Of a stretch of DNA of 64,000 bases, positions 19,370 to 29,661 are shown one piece after another. The notes under the pieces were generated by a model. That model made no database searches. It was not told where the DNA came from and was given only the letters and a program-made list of their open reading frames with translations. Source of the stretch: Caballeronia sp. INDeC2 (GTDB lineage: Bacteria; Pseudomonadota; Gammaproteobacteria; Burkholderiales; Burkholderiaceae); NCBI RefSeq assembly GCF_023631325.1, contig NZ_JALQDG010000001.1, positions 268,882-332,881 of the forward strand, given 5' to 3'. Both the position numbers and the translations under genes were made by a program. Positions within the stretch are counted from its first letter, which is position 1. Every line of letters begins with the position of its first letter.

Positions 19370-20655
19370 TCGGACTGCGTCCGCGGCGCAGTTTCAAGCG
19401 GCTGCGCCAGGCGCTGTTCTCGGGCCGTCGACCGCTGCGCCTTTGCTTCACGTCCGGCAATCACGTTCGGCTCTTCAAGTGCGGGGTGGAATTCTTCCCC
19501 GCCTTGATCGAGCGGATCGACAACGCGCGCAAGTCGGTGTCGCTGGAAACCTATATCTTCGCCAACGACGACATCGGCCGCGCCGTCTCCGATGCGCTCG
19601 TGCGCGCCGCCGAACGCGGCGTAACGGTGCGTGTGATCACGGACGGCGTCGGCACGGAAAGCAATTTACCGATGTTCAAGCTCTGGCAGGAGCGCGGCGT
19701 CGAGCATCGCATCTACAACCCGCATCTGCTGTTCGGGCCGCTCGGCTTCTCGCGCACGCATCGCAAACTCGCGTTGATCGACGAGACCTATGCGTTTTGC
19801 GGCGGCATCAATATCGTCGACGACTACGAGCAGAACGGCGCGCGCCTCGAACGGCCGCGCTGGGATTTCGCGATGGAGGCGCAAGGCCCCGTCGTGAAGG
19901 ACGTCATAGAAGCGTTCGACCTTCAATGGCAGCGCATTCGGCTCGGCGTGAAGCCGCGGCAGCCGTCGCAGCCGGGTTGCGAAGAGCAGGAAAGCGATCG
20001 CACGCCCGGCCGATGGAACGCCCGCCGCGCGATGCTGGCGCGCCGGCGCGCGCGTCTCGGCGAGATTCACGCGGTGGATCAGCCATGCATTGCGTTCGTC
20101 GCGCGCGACAATCTGCTCAATCGGCGCGCGATCGAGAAAGCTTATCTCCGGGCAATCGCTCACGCGGAGAGCGAAGTGTTGCTCGCCAATCCTTACTTCA
20201 TGCCGGGGCGCAAGTTGAGGCGCGCGCTCGTCAACGCGGCCGAGCGCGGCGTGCGTGTGTCGCTCGTGATCGGCCGTAAGGAATTCGTGGCTCTGGATTA
20301 TGCGACGCCGTTTCTCTACGGCAATCTGCTGAAGCACGGCGTGAGGATCGCGGAGTACGAGAAGACGATGCTGCACGGCAAAGTCGCGGTCGTGGACGCG
20401 GACTGGGCGACCATCGGCTCATCGAACCTCGACGCGCTGTCGCTCGTGCTCAACAACGAGGCCAATATGGTGCTCGTGAATCATCCCGAAATCGCCGGAT
20501 TGCACGACGCCATTCTTCAGGCGTTTGACGAAGGCCGCCCGATCGATGAAAAACACTATGAGGCGCGGCCTGTTACGGAGCGGACGCTTAATTGGCTCGC
20601 GTACAACACTTACCGCGTCATGATGAAAATGATCACCATTGGTCAGTACGATTAA
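19366..20655 (+). CDS. clsB: Cardiolipin synthase ClsB-like phospholipase D family protein
   Basis: A 429-aa membrane-associated phosphatidyltransferase with two HKD motifs, HRKLALID (about residue 129) and HGKVAVVD (about 337), each followed by the typical GGINIVDDY and IGSSNLDALS. The central insert (about 200-245) is Arg-rich. No N-terminal membrane helices are present, which points to ClsB rather than ClsA. ClsB joins phosphatidylglycerol molecules to form cardiolipin. It is translationally coupled to nudB through an ATGA overlap, and about 270 bp of AT-rich sequence follows. Confidence 0.88.
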   Translation: MIGLRPRRSFKRLRQALFSGRRPLRLCFTSGNHVRLFKCGVEFFPALIERIDNARKSVSLETYIFANDDIGRAVSDALVRAAERGVTVRVITDGVGTESNLPMFKLWQERGVEHRIYNPHLLFGPLGFSRTHRKLALIDETYAFCGGINIVDDYEQNGARLERPRWDFAMEAQGPVVKDVIEAFDLQWQRIRLGVKPRQPSQPGCEEQESDRTPGRWNARRAMLARRRARLGEIHAVDQPCIAFVARDNLLNRRAIEKAYLRAIAHAESEVLLANPYFMPGRKLRRALVNAAERGVRVSLVIGRKEFVALDYATPFLYGNLLKHGVRIAEYEKTMLHGKVAVVDADWATIGSSNLDALSLVLNNEANMVLVNHPEIAGLHDAILQAFDEGRPIDEKHYEARPVTERTLNWLAYNTYRVMMKMITIGQYD

Positions 20656-20878
20656 CTGCTATTTCGCAGTGATTGCGCAAAAATACTGGTCTACAAGCAA
20701 CGACAAATAAAGCTTCCCACGAATCGGGAACCCGGGCAGTCACTTACAGGCAGTCCGTACATAAAACGCGACAATGGGCGCGGGCATTGTTGAGATTTAT
20801 CCTATAGACGATGCTTGGCATTTTAGAAACGCGTATCTAAAAATTTGCTTGTATCACCAGCGTTCGGCCACAATAATA

Positions 20879-20890
20879 GAACGGCCGTTC
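20879..20890. promoter_or_regulatory. Palindromic candidate operator upstream of the TetR gene
   Basis: GAACGGCCGTTC is a perfect 12-bp palindrome about 37 bp upstream of the regulator's start codon, next to AT-rich promoter-like sequence (TTGCTT at 20845 and CAATAATAG around 20871). Position and symmetry suit autorepression by a TetR dimer. No experimental basis is visible. Confidence 0.45.
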
Positions 20891-20926
20891 GATTTTTACG
20901 GGTCACATAAGAACGGTAGGGACATC

Positions 20927-21601
20927 ATGCGAAAAGGCGAACAGACGCGGGCCGCGATTCTCGACGCAGCGCTGGAGTTGGCAAGTCGGGATGGGCTGGA
21001 AGGGCTGACGATCGGCCTACTGGCCGAGCGGATGCAAATGAGCAAGAGCGGTGTGTTTGCGCATTTCGGGTCGCGAGAGGATTTGCAGGTGGAGGTGGTG
21101 CGCGAGTACCACCGGCGCTTCGAAGACGAAGTGTTCTTCCCGAGTCTGCGCGAGGCGCGCGGCCTGCCGCGATTGCGCGCAATGATGAATCGCTGGATGG
21201 AGAAACGCATCCAGGAAGTGACCACGGGTTGTATCTACATCAGCGGAGCGGTGGAGTACGACGACCGCGCCGCGAGCGCCGTGCGCGAGCAGCTCGTGCA
21301 CAGCGTGAGTATGTGGCGGGAAGCATTGTTGCGCGCAATCCGCCAGTCGAAGGACGAAGGGCATCTGAAGCCGGAGACGGATCCGCATCTGATGCTATTC
21401 GAGCTGTACAGCTTTACGCTCGGCCTGCATCACGACGCGCGCTTCCTGCATCTGCCGGAAGCCGTGCAACTGACGCGGGACGCGCTGGACAAGACGATCG
21501 TGTCGTACCAGGCGTCGAATGCGGGAGCCGGAACGGGCGTCCCTCAGCCGACTGCGAATGCGGCCACGAACCTGACATCGCAACACACCGACAGCCGTTA
21601 G
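20927..21601 (+). CDS. TetR/AcrR family transcriptional regulator
   Basis: A 224-aa repressor with an N-terminal TetR helix-turn-helix (about residues 5-52: TRAAILDAALELASRDGL, then the recognition region MSKSGVFAHFGSREDL) and a C-terminal ligand domain. It stands 69 bp upstream of an acyl-CoA dehydrogenase gene on the same strand, so a role in regulating fatty-acid oxidation with an acyl-CoA-type ligand is a reasonable inference. The start at 20927 (MRKGEQTR) is the family-like one; an open frame continues upstream through AT-rich promoter sequence. Confidence 0.9.
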   Translation: MRKGEQTRAAILDAALELASRDGLEGLTIGLLAERMQMSKSGVFAHFGSREDLQVEVVREYHRRFEDEVFFPSLREARGLPRLRAMMNRWMEKRIQEVTTGCIYISGAVEYDDRAASAVREQLVHSVSMWREALLRAIRQSKDEGHLKPETDPHLMLFELYSFTLGLHHDARFLHLPEAVQLTRDALDKTIVSYQASNAGAGTGVPQPTANAATNLTSQHTDSR

Positions 21602-21670
21602 CGGCGCCGTTCGAATCGAGAAGTGGTTCGGCGGCGCGCAACCAGAAGCTTGAAGAAACTGGAGAGATTC

Positions 21671-23458
21671 ATGGGACAGTACGCCGCCCCCCTTCGCGAC
21701 ATGCAGTTCGTGCTGCACGAAGTGCTCAACGTGGAAGCTGAATTGAAGAGCATGCCGAAGCATGCCGACCTGGACGCCGACACCATCAATCAGGTGCTCG
21801 AGGAAGCCGGCAAGTTCTGCTCCGAGGTCGTGTTCCCGCTCAACCAGAGCGGCGATCGCGAAGGCTGCACTTACGAGGGCGACGGCGTCGTGAAGACGCC
21901 AGCCGGCTTCAAGGAAGCTTATCGTCAGTACATCGATGCGGGCTGGCCCGCGCTCGGGTGCGATCCCGAGTACGGCGGACAGGGCTTGCCCGCGTTCGTG
22001 AACAACGCGCTTTACGAAATGCTCAACTCGGCGAATCAGGCCTGGACGATGTATCCCGGTCTCTCGCACGGCGCGTACGAATGCCTGCACGCGCACGGCA
22101 CGCCGGAGCAGAAGTCGACCTATCTGTCGAAACTCGTATCGGGCGAATGGACCGGCACGATGTGCCTGACCGAACCGCATTGCGGAACGGATCTCGGCAT
22201 CCTGCGCACGAAGGCCGAGCCGAACTCCGACGGCTCGCATGCGCTCACCGGCACGAAGATCTTCATCTCGAGCGGCGAGCACGACATGGCCGAGAACATC
22301 GTGCATCTGGTGCTCGCGCGTCTGCCGGGCGCGCCGATGGGCACCAAGGGCATCTCGCTTTTCATCGTGCCGAAGTTCGTGCCGGATGCGAGCGGCGCGA
22401 TCGGTGAGCGCAATGGCATCAAATGCGGCTCGATCGAGCACAAGATGGGCATCCACGGCAACGCGACCTGCGTGATGAATCTCGACGGCGCGAAGGGCTG
22501 GCTCGTCGGCGAAGCGAACAAGGGCTTGAACGCGATGTTCGTGATGATGAACGCGGCGCGTCTGGGTGTCGGCATGCAGGGTCTCGGCCTGACCGAGGTC
22601 GCGTACCAGAACTCGCTCGTGTATGCGAAAGAGCGCCTGCAGATGCGCTCGCTCGCCGGCCCGAAGGCGCCGGAGAAGCCGGCCGATCCGATCATCGTGC
22701 ACCCGGACGTGCGTCGCATGCTGCTCACGCAGAAGGCCTATGCCGAAGCGGGCCGCGCGTTCACGTACTGGGCGGCGCTCAACATCGACAAGGAACTCTC
22801 GCACGCGGACGAATCCGTGCGTCGCGAGGCCGCCGATTTCGTCGCGCTGCTCACGCCGGTCATCAAGGCCTTCCTGACGGACAACGCGTTCGAAGGCACC
22901 AATATGGCGATGCAGATTTACGGCGGGCACGGCTTCATCTCCGAATGGGGCATGGAGCAGTACGTCCGCGATGCACGCATCAACATGATCTACGAAGGCA
23001 CGAATTCGATTCAGGCGCTCGACCTGCTCGGCCGCAAGATTCTCGGCGACATGGGCGCGAAGCTGAAGCGCTTCGGCAAGCTCGTTGCGGATTTCGTCGA
23101 GCAGGAAGGTGTGAAGCCGGAGATGCAGGAGTTCATCAATCCGCTCGCGGATATCGGCGACAAGGTGCAGAAGCTCACGATGGAGATCGGCATGAAGGCC
23201 ATGCAGAACCCTGACGAGGTCGGCGCTGCGGCCGTGCCGTATTTGCGGACTGTCGGGCATCTGGTGTTTTCGTATTTCTGGGCGCGGATGGCGCGGGTTG
23301 CTTTGGACAATGCCGATTCCGGCGATGACTTTTACAAGGCCAAGCTGGCCACGGCGCGGTTTTACTTTGCCAAGCTGCTGCCTGAGACCGCTTCGACGAT
23401 TCGTGCCGCTCGTGCCGGAGCCAAGCCGATGATGGATTACGACGAAGCGCTTTTCTGA
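21671..23458 (+). CDS. Acyl-CoA dehydrogenase (long C-terminal-domain type)
   Basis: FAD enzyme introducing the alpha-beta double bond into acyl-CoAs, the first step of beta-oxidation. At 595 aa it belongs to the extended class with an extra C-terminal domain. Landmarks include TMCLTEPHCGTDLG and the flavin-binding strand NDGSHALTGTKIFISSGEHD-like region (about 165-215), the central GLGLTEVAYQNSL helix and QIYGGHGFISEWGMEQYVRD with IYEGTNSIQALDLLGRK near 405-450. I start at the ATG at 21671, which follows a GGAGA site. It is preceded by the TetR gene and separated from the other beta-oxidation genes by a foldback repeat. Confidence 0.94.
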   Translation: MGQYAAPLRDMQFVLHEVLNVEAELKSMPKHADLDADTINQVLEEAGKFCSEVVFPLNQSGDREGCTYEGDGVVKTPAGFKEAYRQYIDAGWPALGCDPEYGGQGLPAFVNNALYEMLNSANQAWTMYPGLSHGAYECLHAHGTPEQKSTYLSKLVSGEWTGTMCLTEPHCGTDLGILRTKAEPNSDGSHALTGTKIFISSGEHDMAENIVHLVLARLPGAPMGTKGISLFIVPKFVPDASGAIGERNGIKCGSIEHKMGIHGNATCVMNLDGAKGWLVGEANKGLNAMFVMMNAARLGVGMQGLGLTEVAYQNSLVYAKERLQMRSLAGPKAPEKPADPIIVHPDVRRMLLTQKAYAEAGRAFTYWAALNIDKELSHADESVRREAADFVALLTPVIKAFLTDNAFEGTNMAMQIYGGHGFISEWGMEQYVRDARINMIYEGTNSIQALDLLGRKILGDMGAKLKRFGKLVADFVEQEGVKPEMQEFINPLADIGDKVQKLTMEIGMKAMQNPDEVGAAAVPYLRTVGHLVFSYFWARMARVALDNADSGDDFYKAKLATARFYFAKLLPETASTIRAARAGAKPMMDYDEALF

Positions 23459-23508
23459 TTTTTTTTGGGCTTTCGCGGATCCCGTTAGCTCGTCGGTTTA
23501 CTAGCGTT

Positions 23509-24079
23509 GCCCCTATGCGGGGCGGCAGTCACTTTCTTTGCTGCTGCAAAGAAAGTAACCAAAGAAAGCAGCTCGTTCAGGCCCGCGGTCACACGCAGTT
23601 TGGCCATGCTTGCCAGCCGTCGCTGGTCCTCGCCTAAGTGTCGCCCTCAAAGGCATATCCGGGCTTGGATCGCGCACGGTCTGACGAGCCAGTCGTTTGA
23701 GCGCGCTGGTTCAGCACGAAATAGCACCGGCACAGCGCTACGCGCTGCCGCCGGGTCTGCAAGGGAAACCAACGGAATACATGTGCAGTGCTTTGAGATG
23801 GCGGTATGAGTAAAGAAGCGCACGCAGACCCGATTGACCGGTCGGCCGCGAAGCGGGCCGGAGCCGTTTGGTGCTGAACCAGTTCGTTGTGCGGCGCGAT
23901 GTGGCAGACCGTGCGCGGTCCAAGCCCTTATCTGCTTGTGAGGGCACTCGCTACAGCCGGGCCATTAGGTCAATCGCCTGTGCCGCGGCCGGTGTGAAGT
24001 GCTTAGGCTGGGGATAGCTGTTTCTTTGGTTACTTTCTTTGCAGCAGCAAAGAAAGTGACTGCCGCCCCGCACAGGGGC
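23509..24079. repeat. 570-bp foldback element (large imperfect palindrome)
   Basis: Outer arms of about 64 bp (23509-23573 and 24016-24079) are reverse complements with one mismatch and one indel. Inside, three further matched pairs share the same symmetry centre near 23794: 23641-23685 with 23905-23946, 23706-23717 with 23871-23882, and 23752-23760 with 23824-23832. Each outer arm also holds its own hairpin, CTTTCTTTGC / GCAAAGAAAG with a TGCT loop. The arm sequence matches a dispersed intergenic repeat I remember from Burkholderia and Xanthomonas genomes. No coding sequence is credible here. The remaining gap bases (23459-23508 and 24080-24176) contain no gene. Confidence 0.85.
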
Positions 24080-24116
24080 AGTGCCAAATAGACCGACACG
24101 AAATCAGGATTTCACG

Positions 24117-24143
24117 AACAAAAGCAACAAAAGCAACAAAAGC
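24117..24143 (+). repeat. Short tandem repeat upstream of the HADH/ECH gene
   Basis: Three exact copies of the 9-base unit AACAAAAGC lie between the foldback element and the start codon, within the presumed leader. Nine-base units keep any frame, but here they are upstream of the start. Confidence 0.8.
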
Positions 24144-24176
24144 AACCGAACAACCCAAACCCGGAGTGACAAACCT

Positions 24177-26606
24177 GTGAGCACCCTGAACATCAAGAAA
24201 GTCGCCGTGCTCGGCGCGGGCGTGATGGGCGCGCAAATTGCCGCGCATCTGATCAACGCCCGCGTCCCGGTCCTGCTCTTCGATCTTCCCGCGAAGGAAG
24301 GCCCGAAAAACGGCATCGCGCTGAAGGCCATCGAGAATTTGAAGAAGCTGTCGCCCGCGCCGTTCGGCGTGAAGGACGACGCGCAATACATCGAGCCCGC
24401 AAACTACGACGACGATATCGCGAAGCTCGCCGAATGCGACCTCGTGATCGAGGCCATCGCCGAGCGTATGGACTGGAAGCACGATCTCTACAAGAAGGTG
24501 TCGCCGCATCTCGCGCCGCACGCGATCTTCGCGAGCAACACGTCGGGCCTGTCGATCACGGCGTTGTCGGACGGCTTCTCCGATGAACTGAAGTCGCGCT
24601 TTTGCGGTGTGCACTTCTTCAATCCGCCGCGCTACATGCATCTGGTCGAGCTGATTCCGACCGCATCCACGAAGCCCGAAATTCTCGATCAGCTCGAAAC
24701 CTTCCTGACGAGCGTGATCGGCAAGGGCGTCGTGCGCGCGAAGGATACGCCGAACTTCATCGCGAACCGCGTCGGCGTGTTTTCGATTCTCGCGGTGATC
24801 GCCGAAGCGGAGAAGTTCGGCCTGCGCTTCGACGAAGTCGACGACCTCACCGGCGCGCGCCTCGGCCGCGCGAAGTCCGCGACGTTCCGCACAGCGGATG
24901 TCGTCGGTCTCGACACGATGGCGCACGTCATCAAGACGATGCAGGACAACCTGCCCGACGATCCCTTCTTCTCCGTCTACAAGACGCCGCCGGTGCTCGA
25001 AGCACTGGTGAAGAACGGCGCGCTCGGCCAGAAAACGGGCGCGGGTTTCTATCGCAAGGAAGGGCGCGCGATCAAGGTGCTCGACCCGAAGACGGCTTCC
25101 TATGTCGATGGCGGCGCGAAGGCCGACGAGCTCATCGGCCGCATCCTGAAGCGTCCGCCCGCCGAGCGCTTCAAGCTCTTGCGCGAGACGGACAATAAGC
25201 AGGCGCAATTCCTGTGGGCGATTTTCCGCGACGTGTTCCATTACATCGCGGTGCATCTCGAATCGATCGCGGACAACGCGCGCGATGTCGATCTCGCGAT
25301 CCGCTGGGGCTTCGGCTGGAATCAGGGGCCGTTCGAAAGCTGGCAGGCGGCGGGCTGGCAGCAAGTCGCGAAGTGGGTGCAGGAAGATATCGATGCAGGC
25401 AAGGCGCTTTCGAACGCGCCGCTGCCCGCGTGGGTGCTCGACGGTCCCGTCGCCGAGAAGAACGGCGTGCACACGAACGAAGGCTCGTGGTCGCCGAAGT
25501 CGAAGCGCTTCGAGCCGCGCTCGACACTGCCCGTCTATGAGAAGCAAGTGTTCCGCGCGCCGCTCGAAGGCGTGACGGGCGCCGATCCGAAGGCGTTCGG
25601 CAAGACGCTGTTCGAAACCGAAAGCGTGCGCGCGTGGCTCGATCGTGACGACGGCGATGTCGTCATCGTCTCGTTCAAGACGAAGATGAACACCATCGGC
25701 CCGGGCGTGATCGACGGCCTCACGCAAGCCATCGAGCTCGCGGAAAAGGAATATCGCGGCGTGGTGATCTGGCAGCCGACGTCGCTGCAACTCGGCGCGC
25801 CGGGCGGTCCGTTCTCGGCGGGCGCGAATCTCGAAGAAGCGATGCCCGCGTTCATGATGGGCGGCGCCAAAGGCATCGATCCATTCGTGAAGAAGTTCCA
25901 GCAAGGCATGCTGCGCGTGAAGTACGCGAACGTGCCGGTCGTGTCGGCGGTGTCGGGCATCGCGCTTGGCGGCGGGTGCGAACTGCTGTTGCATTCGGCC
26001 AAGCGTGTCGCGCATGTCGAGAGCTATATCGGTCTCGTGGAAGTGGGCGTCGGCCTGGTGCCGGCGGGCGGCGGTCTGAAGGAAGCCGCGTTGCGCGCGG
26101 CGGAAGCGGCAAGCGCAGTCAATGCGACGACCGATCTGCTCAAGTTCCTGCAGAAGTCCTTCGAAAACGCGGCGATGGCGAAAGTCTCGTCGTCCGCATT
26201 CGATGCCCGCGCGATGGGCTATCTGAAGCCGTCCGACACGATCGTGTTCAACGTGCACGAGTTGCTCGACATCGCGAAGAACGAGGCGCGCGCGCTGAGC
26301 GCATCGGGTTATCGGCCGCCGTTGCGCGTGAAGCAGGTGCCGGTGGCGGGGCGCTCGGCGATCTCGACGATCAAGGCGTCGCTCGTGAACATGCGCGACG
26401 GGCGTTTCATCAGCGACCACGACTATCTGATCGCGAGCCGTATCGCGGAAGCGGTGTGCGGCGGCGATGTCGAAGCAGGCAGTCTCGTCGACGAAGAATG
26501 GCTGCTGGCGCTCGAACGCCGCGCGTTCGTCGAACTGCTCGGCACGCAGAAGACGCAAGAGCGAATCATGGGCATGTTGCAGACCGGCAAGCCGGTTCGC
26601 AATTAA
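24177..26606 (+). CDS. 3-hydroxyacyl-CoA dehydrogenase / enoyl-CoA hydratase bifunctional protein
   Basis: An 809-aa beta-oxidation enzyme. The dehydrogenase half comes first: NAD-binding VAVLGAGVMGAQIAAHL (about 8-24), the catalytic segment RFCGVHFFNPPRYM, NFIANRVGVF, then the HADH C-terminal domain. The hydratase/isomerase half follows (about 490-720) with GGPFSAGANLEEA and SGIALGGGCELLL. This order is the reverse of E. coli FadB and matches the FadN-like class. The likely start is a GTG at 24177 with GGAG 11 bases upstream. It is followed 14 bp later by a thiolase, completing a beta-oxidation pair. Confidence 0.93.
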   Translation: MSTLNIKKVAVLGAGVMGAQIAAHLINARVPVLLFDLPAKEGPKNGIALKAIENLKKLSPAPFGVKDDAQYIEPANYDDDIAKLAECDLVIEAIAERMDWKHDLYKKVSPHLAPHAIFASNTSGLSITALSDGFSDELKSRFCGVHFFNPPRYMHLVELIPTASTKPEILDQLETFLTSVIGKGVVRAKDTPNFIANRVGVFSILAVIAEAEKFGLRFDEVDDLTGARLGRAKSATFRTADVVGLDTMAHVIKTMQDNLPDDPFFSVYKTPPVLEALVKNGALGQKTGAGFYRKEGRAIKVLDPKTASYVDGGAKADELIGRILKRPPAERFKLLRETDNKQAQFLWAIFRDVFHYIAVHLESIADNARDVDLAIRWGFGWNQGPFESWQAAGWQQVAKWVQEDIDAGKALSNAPLPAWVLDGPVAEKNGVHTNEGSWSPKSKRFEPRSTLPVYEKQVFRAPLEGVTGADPKAFGKTLFETESVRAWLDRDDGDVVIVSFKTKMNTIGPGVIDGLTQAIELAEKEYRGVVIWQPTSLQLGAPGGPFSAGANLEEAMPAFMMGGAKGIDPFVKKFQQGMLRVKYANVPVVSAVSGIALGGGCELLLHSAKRVAHVESYIGLVEVGVGLVPAGGGLKEAALRAAEAASAVNATTDLLKFLQKSFENAAMAKVSSSAFDARAMGYLKPSDTIVFNVHELLDIAKNEARALSASGYRPPLRVKQVPVAGRSAISTIKASLVNMRDGRFISDHDYLIASRIAEAVCGGDVEAGSLVDEEWLLALERRAFVELLGTQKTQERIMGMLQTGKPVRN

Positions 26607-26620
26607 TCGCGGAGCAATCA

Positions 26621-27817
<1,197 letters not shown>

Positions 27818-27825
27818 TCGCGAAT

Positions 27826-27853
27826 GGTCCGCGAGCGTCGCCGCTCGCGGACC
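27826..27853 (+). other. Intra-operon hairpin between thiolase and enoyl-CoA hydratase
   Basis: A perfect 12-bp stem (GGTCCGCGAGCG / CGCTCGCGGACC) with a TCGC loop. No T tract follows; instead the ribosome-binding site AAGGAG of the next gene begins a few bases later. An RNA-stability or processing role is more likely than termination. Confidence 0.6.
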
Positions 27854-27872
27854 GACATGAAGGAGACAGCGG

Positions 27873-28637
27873 ATGGAAATTCAGATCGAACGCGCGGACG
27901 GCGTACTGAGCATCGTGCTCAATCGTCCGGAGAAGAAGAACGCGATCACCGCGGCGATGTACCAGGAAATGGCCGACGGCCTCTACGAAGCAGAGATGGA
28001 CCCGACCGTGCGGGCGGTGCTGATTCGCGCGGTCGGCAGCACGTTCAGCGCGGGCAACGATCTCGAAGATTTTCTGAACGATCCGCCCAAGGGCCTCGAT
28101 GCGCCCGTGTTCCAGTTCCTGCGGCGCATCAGCGGCTTTCCGAAGCCGATCGTGGCGGCGGTCGCGGGCACGGCGGTGGGCATCGGCACGACCATGCTCC
28201 TGCATTGCGACATCGTCTACGCAAGCACGAACGCGAAGTTCTCGCTGCCGTTCTCGCAACTCGGACTGTGTCCCGAAGCGGCGTCGAGTCTTCTGCTGCC
28301 GCGCACGGCGGGTTATCAGCGCGCGGCGGAAAAGCTCCTGCTCGGCGAAGCGTTCGACGTGAACGAAGCGATCGGCATGGGCTTCGTGAACGGCGCGATC
28401 GATGCAGCCGAGCTCGACACCTACGCGTTCGACAAAGCGAAGCGGCTCGCGATGCTGCCGGCATCGTCGCTGCGCGTGACCAAGTCGTTGATGAAGGGCG
28501 CGCAAACGCATGAAGTGAGCGCGCGCATGGAAGACGAAGCGGCGCACTTCGCGCGGATGCTGATCGCGCCCGAAGCACGCGAGGCGTTTCAGGCGTTCTT
28601 CGAGAAACGCAAGCCGAACTTCAGCCAGTTCGAATAA
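27873..28637 (+). CDS. Enoyl-CoA hydratase/isomerase family protein
   Basis: A 254-aa crotonase-fold enzyme that hydrates 2-enoyl-CoA or isomerises a related acyl-CoA. The oxyanion-hole segments are visible as GSTFSAGNDLEDFL (about 53-66) and AGTAVGIGTTMLLHCD (about 95-110), followed by FSLPFSQLGLCPEAASSLLLP. The second catalytic Glu of classical hydratases appears as the Glu in LCPEAAS, so hydratase activity is possible, but substrate is unknown. It ends the beta-oxidation gene group and converges with fdhD at a 6-bp gap. Confidence 0.9.
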   Translation: MEIQIERADGVLSIVLNRPEKKNAITAAMYQEMADGLYEAEMDPTVRAVLIRAVGSTFSAGNDLEDFLNDPPKGLDAPVFQFLRRISGFPKPIVAAVAGTAVGIGTTMLLHCDIVYASTNAKFSLPFSQLGLCPEAASSLLLPRTAGYQRAAEKLLLGEAFDVNEAIGMGFVNGAIDAAELDTYAFDKAKRLAMLPASSLRVTKSLMKGAQTHEVSARMEDEAAHFARMLIAPEAREAFQAFFEKRKPNFSQFE

Positions 28638-28643
28638 GCCGCT

Positions 28644-29471
28644 TCACTCGACGTCGTATTCGACGAAGCTGTTCTCGCGCGCGAAGCTGACGAGCCGCAA
28701 GCCCGCCTGCTTCGCGATCGAGATGGCGAGGGACGTGGGCGCGGAGATCGTCGCGACCATCGGAATGCCGACGCGTGCCGATTTGCGCACGAGTTCATAG
28801 CTCGCCCGGCTCGACAGAAACACGAAGCCTTGCGTCGTGTTCTCGCGCTCGAGGATCAACTGGCCGATGAGCTTGTCGAGCGCGTTATGCCGCCCGACAT
28901 CTTCGAACGCATAGCGCACGGCGCCGGTTTCGTCGCACCACGCGGCGGCGTGCAGGCCGCCCGTGAGCTTCGTCAACTGCTGATGCGCGGGCAGTTCGCG
29001 TGCGGCGCGCTCGATCGCATCGGGCGCGAGGCGCGCGAGAAAGCCGGTGTCCGGCACCTGTTCGGGCTGAAGATCGAGTAACTCGATACTTTCGATGCCG
29101 CACACGCCGCAGCCCGTGCGTCCGGCGAGCGCGCGGCGCTTGTCCTTGAGCGTTGCGAAAGCTTGCTGCACGACCTGAAGATGCACTTCGGCATGCGGCA
29201 ACGCGACGCCGTCATCGCGGAAATAGACCTCGATGTCGTGAATGTCGCTGCCACGCTCGACGATGCCCTCCGTCAGCGAAAAGCCCACGGCGAAGGCTTC
29301 GAGATCGCGCGGCGTGCACATCATCACCGCGTGCGAGATGCCGTTGAACACGAGCGCGACCGGCCATTCCTGACCGACGTTGTCCGCGGCGACCGCGCTC
29401 TTGTTCCTGCGATGCCTGCGCACCTGGCGCTCGACGAAGCCCGGTTGGTCGTCGGTTTCGAGTTGGTTCAC
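28644..29471 (-). CDS. fdhD: Formate dehydrogenase accessory sulfurtransferase FdhD
   Basis: A 275-aa sulfurtransferase that moves sulfur from a cysteine desulfurase to the molybdenum cofactor of formate dehydrogenases. The two functional cysteines are in GCGVCGIESIE (about residues 120-130), and the cofactor-binding region includes AFEDVGRHNALDKLIG and FVFLSSRASYELVRKS. It uses a GTG start at 29471 with CAGGAGC eight bases upstream. No formate dehydrogenase structural genes lie in the window. It diverges from a nitrate-reductase-associated gene across 190 bp. Confidence 0.95.
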   Translation of the reverse strand: MNQLETDDQPGFVERQVRRHRRNKSAVAADNVGQEWPVALVFNGISHAVMMCTPRDLEAFAVGFSLTEGIVERGSDIHDIEVYFRDDGVALPHAEVHLQVVQQAFATLKDKRRALAGRTGCGVCGIESIELLDLQPEQVPDTGFLARLAPDAIERAARELPAHQQLTKLTGGLHAAAWCDETGAVRYAFEDVGRHNALDKLIGQLILERENTTQGFVFLSSRASYELVRKSARVGIPMVATISAPTSLAISIAKQAGLRLVSFARENSFVEYDVE

Positions 29472-29599
29472 TTCAATGCTCCTGACCGCTCACTTCGAGT
29501 AAAGTCGGGTATGTGACTTGCTGCCTATCGTTGCTGTTCGCACGCATCGCGCCGCGAACAGCGGCTAGAGTGCAATGGTTCCAGCCAGATCCAAGGCCC

Positions 29600-29605
29600 T
29601 ACAAT
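29600..29605 (+). promoter_or_regulatory. -10 box upstream of the nitrate-reductase-associated gene
   Basis: TACAAT lies 57 bp before the start codon; the -35 is weak (TTCCAG at 29579 with a 15-bp spacer). A 7-bp stem, GATGCGC / GCGCATC at 29619-29635, would form in the leader. Confidence 0.4.
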
Positions 29606-29661
29606 AACTTAAGCGAGCGATGCGCGTCGCGCATCTCCGCTCAATCCAACGAGGCTTCGCT

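Noticed and set aside
23507..23809. 100-codon frame inside the foldback element
   Set aside because: It is translated from the repeat arm and palindrome interior; similar spurious proteins arise wherever this repeat occurs.
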